Shown: positions 6,251-9,440 of the stretch, piece after piece
Layout of the letters: every line of letters starts with the position of its first letter
How positions within the stretch are numbered: the first letter of the stretch is position 1
Source of the DNA: an uncultured Pelagibacteraceae bacterium
GTDB taxonomy: Bacteria; Pseudomonadota; Alphaproteobacteria; Pelagibacterales; Pelagibacteraceae
Direction of reading: 5' to 3'
Length of the DNA: 9,440 bases
Assembly (NCBI GenBank): GCA_902566925.1
Contig: CACFKO010000023.1
Location: forward strand, 1 to 9,440
Made by a program: the position numbers and the translations under genes
Notes under the pieces: model-generated
The model's input: the letters and a program-made list of their open reading frames with translations, nothing else
Database searches by the model: none
What the model was told of the DNA's origin: nothing

Positions 6251-6710
6251 GGTAACTGCTGCGGACTTAAAAACTAAAGTCAGAGAAGAGATAACTCTCA
6301 ACGGAGTCAGACATGTATATGAGAGCGACAATACTGTCTCTAGTGTCAACATGATATCTCAGAGAATTGTTAGAGTACCTACTTCACTAGTGACTGTGTT
6401 ATCATTTGGTGCTGCTGTAGCTGCTGGTACATATGTGGCTGGTGATATCAAGTATATTCGAATTACTAATTTGGATGACACCAACTACATCACATTGGGC
6501 ATGAAAGACTCAACCAACAATGAGAGTGCTTATTTTAAATTAGAAAAAGGCGCCACCATGATTTTTAATAATTCAAAACTGGAAACAAATGTTAATGGTG
6601 CTGTTTGGTCAACAGCTTTTGAAGATATTGAGACAATAAATGCTCAAGCTGATTCCGTTGGCGGAAAACCGGTTGATATAGAAATTTTTGTAGCATCAAG
6701 TCAAAGTTAA
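6240..6710 (+). CDS. Beta-rich probable virion structural protein
   Basis: This 156-residue protein has no charged coiled coil, membrane segment or catalytic motif. It is rich in Thr, Val, Asn and Ser with alternating hydrophobic strands, for example RIVRVPTSLVTVLSF (44-58), DIKYIRITNLDD (69-80), SAYFKLEKGATMIFNN (95-110) and a C-terminal PVDIEIFVAS strand. This composition is typical of beta-sandwich capsid decoration, head-tail or fibre-associated proteins. I recall similar proteins in marine phages, beginning MATTVT and containing a KYIR(I/V)TNLDD motif and a final VEIFVAS-type strand, usually near structural genes; no experimental function is known to me. The start at 6240 follows GAGGA (6227-6231). 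It lies three bases after the previous stop. Virion protein is inferred from composition and place; the exact position in the particle is unknown. Confidence 0.6.
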   Translation: MATTVTAADLKTKVREEITLNGVRHVYESDNTVSSVNMISQRIVRVPTSLVTVLSFGAAVAAGTYVAGDIKYIRITNLDDTNYITLGMKDSTNNESAYFKLEKGATMIFNNSKLETNVNGAVWSTAFEDIETINAQADSVGGKPVDIEIFVASSQS

Positions 6711-6713
6711 GGA

Positions 6714-6734
6714 GAAATAAACAATGGCAACAAC
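6714..6734 (+). repeat. Shared translation-initiation sequence, copy 2
   Basis: This is the second copy of the start context described at 6230-6250, here around the ATG at 6724 and preceded by AAGGAG (6709-6714), which overlaps the TAA stop of the upstream gene. Confidence 0.6.
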
Positions 6735-7284
6735 TTTAGAAATAGTTAGAGGAATTAAGCAAGCGATGGCTAACGCTTATGATGGAGCGCACGATGCCCG
6801 TCTTGTAGATGGAGAAGACCTAGTTAAGAAGATCGGACTTCGCAGAGAAGAAGGCTGTCCTATTATGGACTCTAGGGCTGTGGATGGCGCCTTTGTCAAA
6901 ATCCATGGTACAGACTTGTATGTCTACTATCATACCGAAGTCCCCTCTAAAGAGTCTCACCGTGCTTCCATGAAGTCAGACATGGAACAACATATCGCAG
7001 ACATCGTTAAATACCTTAAGAGTGAATATAGGAAGATCAACGGAGAATCACTCTCTCTCGGCACTGCTATGGATATGGACATCACCATGGACTTTATTTC
7101 TCGAAGAAGAGTTTCTGTTGTTGCATGCCAAGGATTCCCAATTAAAGGCATGGACGAATCAACCGAAGCAGTTTCTCAGGAAAGTGATGAAAAGCGGCTA
7201 GATAAGAGCATTAAAGACTTTCTCGCCATGGGTAGAGAACAAGCTAAGAAGCCCTCGAATTACACAGCAAAAAATGAGAAATAA
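6724..7284 (+). CDS. Conserved phage protein upstream of the terminase, function unknown
   Basis: This 186-residue protein begins MATTLEIVRGIKQAMANAYDGAHD, a helix followed by a Gly turn. A middle segment (about 37-73) contains IGLRREEG, PIMDSRAVDG and FVKIHGTDLYVYYHTE, which look like paired beta strands. Helices with MEQHIADIVKYLKSEYRKI come next (87-105), then a strand with RRRVSVVACQGFP, and a polar tail. I recall related proteins in marine T4-like phages without known function. It occupies the place where a small terminase subunit usually sits, directly before the large subunit and overlapping its start by one base (TAATG). However, I see no helix-turn-helix DNA-binding domain, so I do not call it TerS. 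A head-tail or completion protein is another possibility. The start is supported by AAGGAG nine bases upstream. Confidence 0.7.
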   Translation: MATTLEIVRGIKQAMANAYDGAHDARLVDGEDLVKKIGLRREEGCPIMDSRAVDGAFVKIHGTDLYVYYHTEVPSKESHRASMKSDMEQHIADIVKYLKSEYRKINGESLSLGTAMDMDITMDFISRRRVSVVACQGFPIKGMDESTEAVSQESDEKRLDKSIKDFLAMGREQAKKPSNYTAKNEK

Positions 7285-8876
7285 TGAATTTAACCAAAGA
7301 ACAGGCCGTCAAAGAAATTTTAAAGTGCGGCAAAAATTCGACATACTTTGTTAATAATTTTTGCAGGATATCTCACCCTGTTCATGGCTTAATTCGTTTT
7401 AACACATATGACTTTCAAGATGATCTTTTGGATAAATTTTCTGATAAACGCTTTAATGTAGTTTTGAAAGCTAGACAGATGGGAATATCTACAATTGTAG
7501 CTGCCTATATTGTCTGGCTTATGTTGTTTCATAGAGACAAAAATGTACTTGTTATAGCTACAAAGCATGAAACTGCAACAAACTTGGTAAGAAAAGCCAA
7601 GGCAATTATGAAGAATCTGCCAAAATGGATCCAGATATCAGAAATTAAAGTTGACAACAGAACATCGTTCGAACTCTCCAATGGTTCACAAGTCAAAGCA
7701 TCTTCCACTTCTGGAGGTGCCGGTCGTTCTGAAGCGCTGTCTTTGTTGGTAATTGACGAGGCTGCTCACGTCGACGGCTTAGAAGAACTGTGGACTGGCC
7801 TATATCCTACAATTTCTACTGGTGGACGCTGTATAGCCCTATCAACCCCTAATGGTGTGGGTAACTGGTTTCATGAGACATATGTCAACGCAGAGCAGAA
7901 TGTTAACATGTTCTACCCAACAAAACTCATATGGAGTTTACACCCGGATAGAGATCAAGATTGGTTCGAAGACGAAACTAAAAATATGTCTAAGCGAGAG
8001 ATAGCACAGGAATATGAATGTAATTTCAATGCTTCTGGTGAAACTGTTATACATCCGGACGATATAACTAGAATTGAAAAGAACCTTTCTGAGCCAAAGT
8101 ATAAGACCGGCTTTGATCGCAATTTCTGGATATGGGAAGAATACAAGCCAGAAGGCAAATATTTATTAGTTGCTGATGTTGCTAGAGGTGATGGTGCGGA
8201 TTTTTCTGTATTTCACATTATAGAGTTAACTTCTATGAATGTCGTAGCAGAATATAAAGGAAAGCCCAATATCGATGATTTTGCTGGTATGTTACACTCG
8301 GTAGGCTCCGAGTATGGTGGAGCGCTTTTAGTCGTAGAAAACAACAATATTGGCTATTCAGTGCTAGAAAAATTAATAGATTCAGAATATCCGAATTTAT
8401 ATCACAGTATCAAGTCAACGCATGAATATGTTGACCAAATACAAGCCATAGGTAACCCTAGTGCAATTCCGGGGTTTACGACCACAATGAAAACTAGACC
8501 ATTAATATTGGCCAAATTGGAAGAATTCGTTCGGAACAAGATAATTACTATTAATTCACAAAGGCTTCTCAACGAAATAAAAACTTTTGTGTGGTATCAT
8601 GGTAAACCTCAAGCAATGCGAGGCTATAACGATGACTTGGTAATATCGTTAGCAATTGCATGTTGGGTGAGAGACACGGCCATTATATCTAACAAAAGAA
8701 GCGAAGCTTATCAAAGGGCAATATTAAACTCAATGGTGTATACTAGAACTAGATTCAACACTCAGATGAAAGGTCAACAGGGATACAACAAAAGACAATC
8801 AGTATTCAACGAAGGAGAGGATTTGGAAAAGTTTAAAAAGAATCAACAAGAATTTTCATGGATTTACAAGGGATAG
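7284..8876 (+). CDS. Terminase large subunit (T4 gp17-like)
   Basis: The 530-residue protein is the ATP-driven motor and nuclease that cuts concatemeric DNA and packs it into the prohead through the portal. The N-terminal ATPase domain has the variant Walker A KARQMGIST (62-70), Walker B SLLVIDEA (Asp158, catalytic Glu159) and coupling motif STPNG (187-191). The C-terminal RNase H-fold nuclease domain has its three acidic sites at LLVADVARGDGADFS (Asp298), LLVVENNNIG (Glu352) and YNDDLVISLAIA (Asp450 or Asp451). Length is a little below T4 gp17 (610). The ATG at 7284 overlaps the upstream stop by one base; GAGAA at 7276-7280 is a weak ribosome binding site, so translation is probably coupled to the upstream gene. 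Only three bases separate it from the portal gene. The usual Lys of the P-loop is absent here, and Arg64 is likely the functional replacement, as known in other terminases. Confidence 0.95.
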   Translation: MNLTKEQAVKEILKCGKNSTYFVNNFCRISHPVHGLIRFNTYDFQDDLLDKFSDKRFNVVLKARQMGISTIVAAYIVWLMLFHRDKNVLVIATKHETATNLVRKAKAIMKNLPKWIQISEIKVDNRTSFELSNGSQVKASSTSGGAGRSEALSLLVIDEAAHVDGLEELWTGLYPTISTGGRCIALSTPNGVGNWFHETYVNAEQNVNMFYPTKLIWSLHPDRDQDWFEDETKNMSKREIAQEYECNFNASGETVIHPDDITRIEKNLSEPKYKTGFDRNFWIWEEYKPEGKYLLVADVARGDGADFSVFHIIELTSMNVVAEYKGKPNIDDFAGMLHSVGSEYGGALLVVENNNIGYSVLEKLIDSEYPNLYHSIKSTHEYVDQIQAIGNPSAIPGFTTTMKTRPLILAKLEEFVRNKIITINSQRLLNEIKTFVWYHGKPQAMRGYNDDLVISLAIACWVRDTAIISNKRSEAYQRAILNSMVYTRTRFNTQMKGQQGYNKRQSVFNEGEDLEKFKKNQQEFSWIYKG

Positions 8877-8879
8877 AAC

Positions 8880-9440
8880 ATGGCAAACAATAATAACAGA
8901 AATAATAAAAACATTAAAAACCCTAGGAACCCGGAGTCTAGTTTATATAAAAAGCTAACCAGACTTCTCTCAGGGCCAATTGTTAATAGAAGATCTCAAA
9001 TGCAGCGGCGATATCGCAGAGCGCACTTAGACAAGTACAATTTTAAGTCAGCAATGGGTTTGGACTTTAAGAAGACCTCATACAACCCATATGAAAACTT
9101 AACAGCCAACATAATGGCCAATCAGAATCGATATGAAAGATATATTGACTTTGATCAAATGGAATATACACCAGAGATTGCTTCTGCGTTAGACATCTAT
9201 GCAGACGAAATGACTACATCTACATCATTGAGTGAGATGTTGAAGATAAAATGCCCAAATGACGAAATCAAACTGGTTCTCAACAATCTTTATACAAATA
9301 TATTGAATATCGATTCAAACTTATTTGGCTGGTGTCGCTCAATGTGTAAGTTTGGCGACTTTATGCTTTACCTAGATATTGACGAGAAGCTAGGAATTAA
9401 AAATGTTGTAGCTCTGCCGGCAGATGAAGTCGAACGACTC
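8880..9440 (+). CDS. Portal protein (T4 gp20-like), 3'-truncated by window end
   Basis: The frame opens at the ATG at 8880 and stays open for 187 codons to the last base. The portal is the dodecameric ring at one head vertex through which the terminase packs DNA and to which the tail attaches. After an Asn-rich leader, the sequence shows KKLTRLLSGPIVNRRSQ (24-40), then RYERYIDFDQMEYTPEIA (about 83-100) leading into SALDIYADEMTT, and LFGWCRSMCKFGDFMLYLDI near residues 148-167. These are hallmark segments of gp20-type portals used as phage markers. AGGGA (8869-8873) precedes the start by six bases and overlaps the end of the terminase gene. It lies directly after the large terminase. The rest of the protein (T4 gp20 is 524 residues) is beyond the window. 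Confidence 0.92.
   Translation, partial: MANNNNRNNKNIKNPRNPESSLYKKLTRLLSGPIVNRRSQMQRRYRRAHLDKYNFKSAMGLDFKKTSYNPYENLTANIMANQNRYERYIDFDQMEYTPEIASALDIYADEMTTSTSLSEMLKIKCPNDEIKLVLNNLYTNILNIDSNLFGWCRSMCKFGDFMLYLDIDEKLGIKNVVALPADEVERL

Noticed and set aside
5942..6352. Minus-strand open frame of 136 codons with many hydrophobic stretches
   Set aside because: Its apparent membrane segments are the reverse complement of Lys/Glu-rich codons in the gene at 5964-6236, and it crosses two + strand genes with good ribosome binding sites.
8296..8313. ACTCGG / CCGAGT hairpin in the terminase gene
   Set aside because: A short 6-base-pair stem in the middle of a conserved coding region with no link to a gene boundary.
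1..9440. T4-type late promoters (TATAAATA) and sigma-70 promoters
   Set aside because: I found no exact TATAAATA upstream of any gene. TATAAA-like strings occur, but inside coding sequence of an AT-rich genome, where they are expected by chance.

Overview
The window is a compact, AT-rich piece of a tailed double-stranded DNA phage genome (Caudoviricetes) that shares core genes with T4-like phages. All twelve genes I can support lie on the + strand. They are packed end to end: most neighbours overlap or are separated by fewer than 15 bases, so there is no gene-free stretch over 300 bases and no room for ordinary promoters or terminators inside the window. I see no tRNA, rRNA, CRISPR array, insertion sequence or integrase. 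The paired lysis proteins, an inner-membrane spanin and a secreted coiled-coil partner, point to a Gram-negative host. The host and exact phage group cannot be read from the sequence; the gene families resemble those I know from marine T4-like phages (established knowledge plus inference, not searched).

Region 1 (1-4566) is a DNA replication and recombination block. It holds the C-terminal part of a RuvC-like Holliday junction resolvase, cut by the window start; a T4 gp61-like DNA primase with a CHC2-type zinc finger and a Toprim domain; and a very large protein that joins an Mre11/SbcD/gp47-type nuclease and a Rad50/SbcC/gp46-type ATPase in one chain. Together they would process DNA ends, prime lagging-strand synthesis and resolve recombination intermediates, which fits recombination-dependent replication.

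Region 2 (4578-5588) is a lysis cassette: a 70-residue two-helix holin-like protein, an inner-membrane spanin-like protein (one N-terminal membrane helix plus coiled coil), and an overlapping third gene for an exported coiled-coil protein with a C-terminal membrane helix and no lipobox cysteine. The third gene contains a strong perfect hairpin near its 5' end. No endolysin gene is present in the window.

Region 3 (5588-7284) holds four smaller phage genes: a zinc-ribbon protein, a small basic protein with a recognisable N-terminal motif, a beta-rich probable virion protein, and a 186-residue conserved protein just upstream of the terminase. The last two share almost the same translation-initiation sequence.

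Region 4 (7284-9440) is the packaging and head block: the large terminase (gp17-like, ATPase plus RNase H-fold nuclease) followed three bases later by the portal protein (gp20-like), which runs off the window end. In T4 itself the sheath and tube genes (18, 19) lie between 17 and 20; here they are absent from that place.
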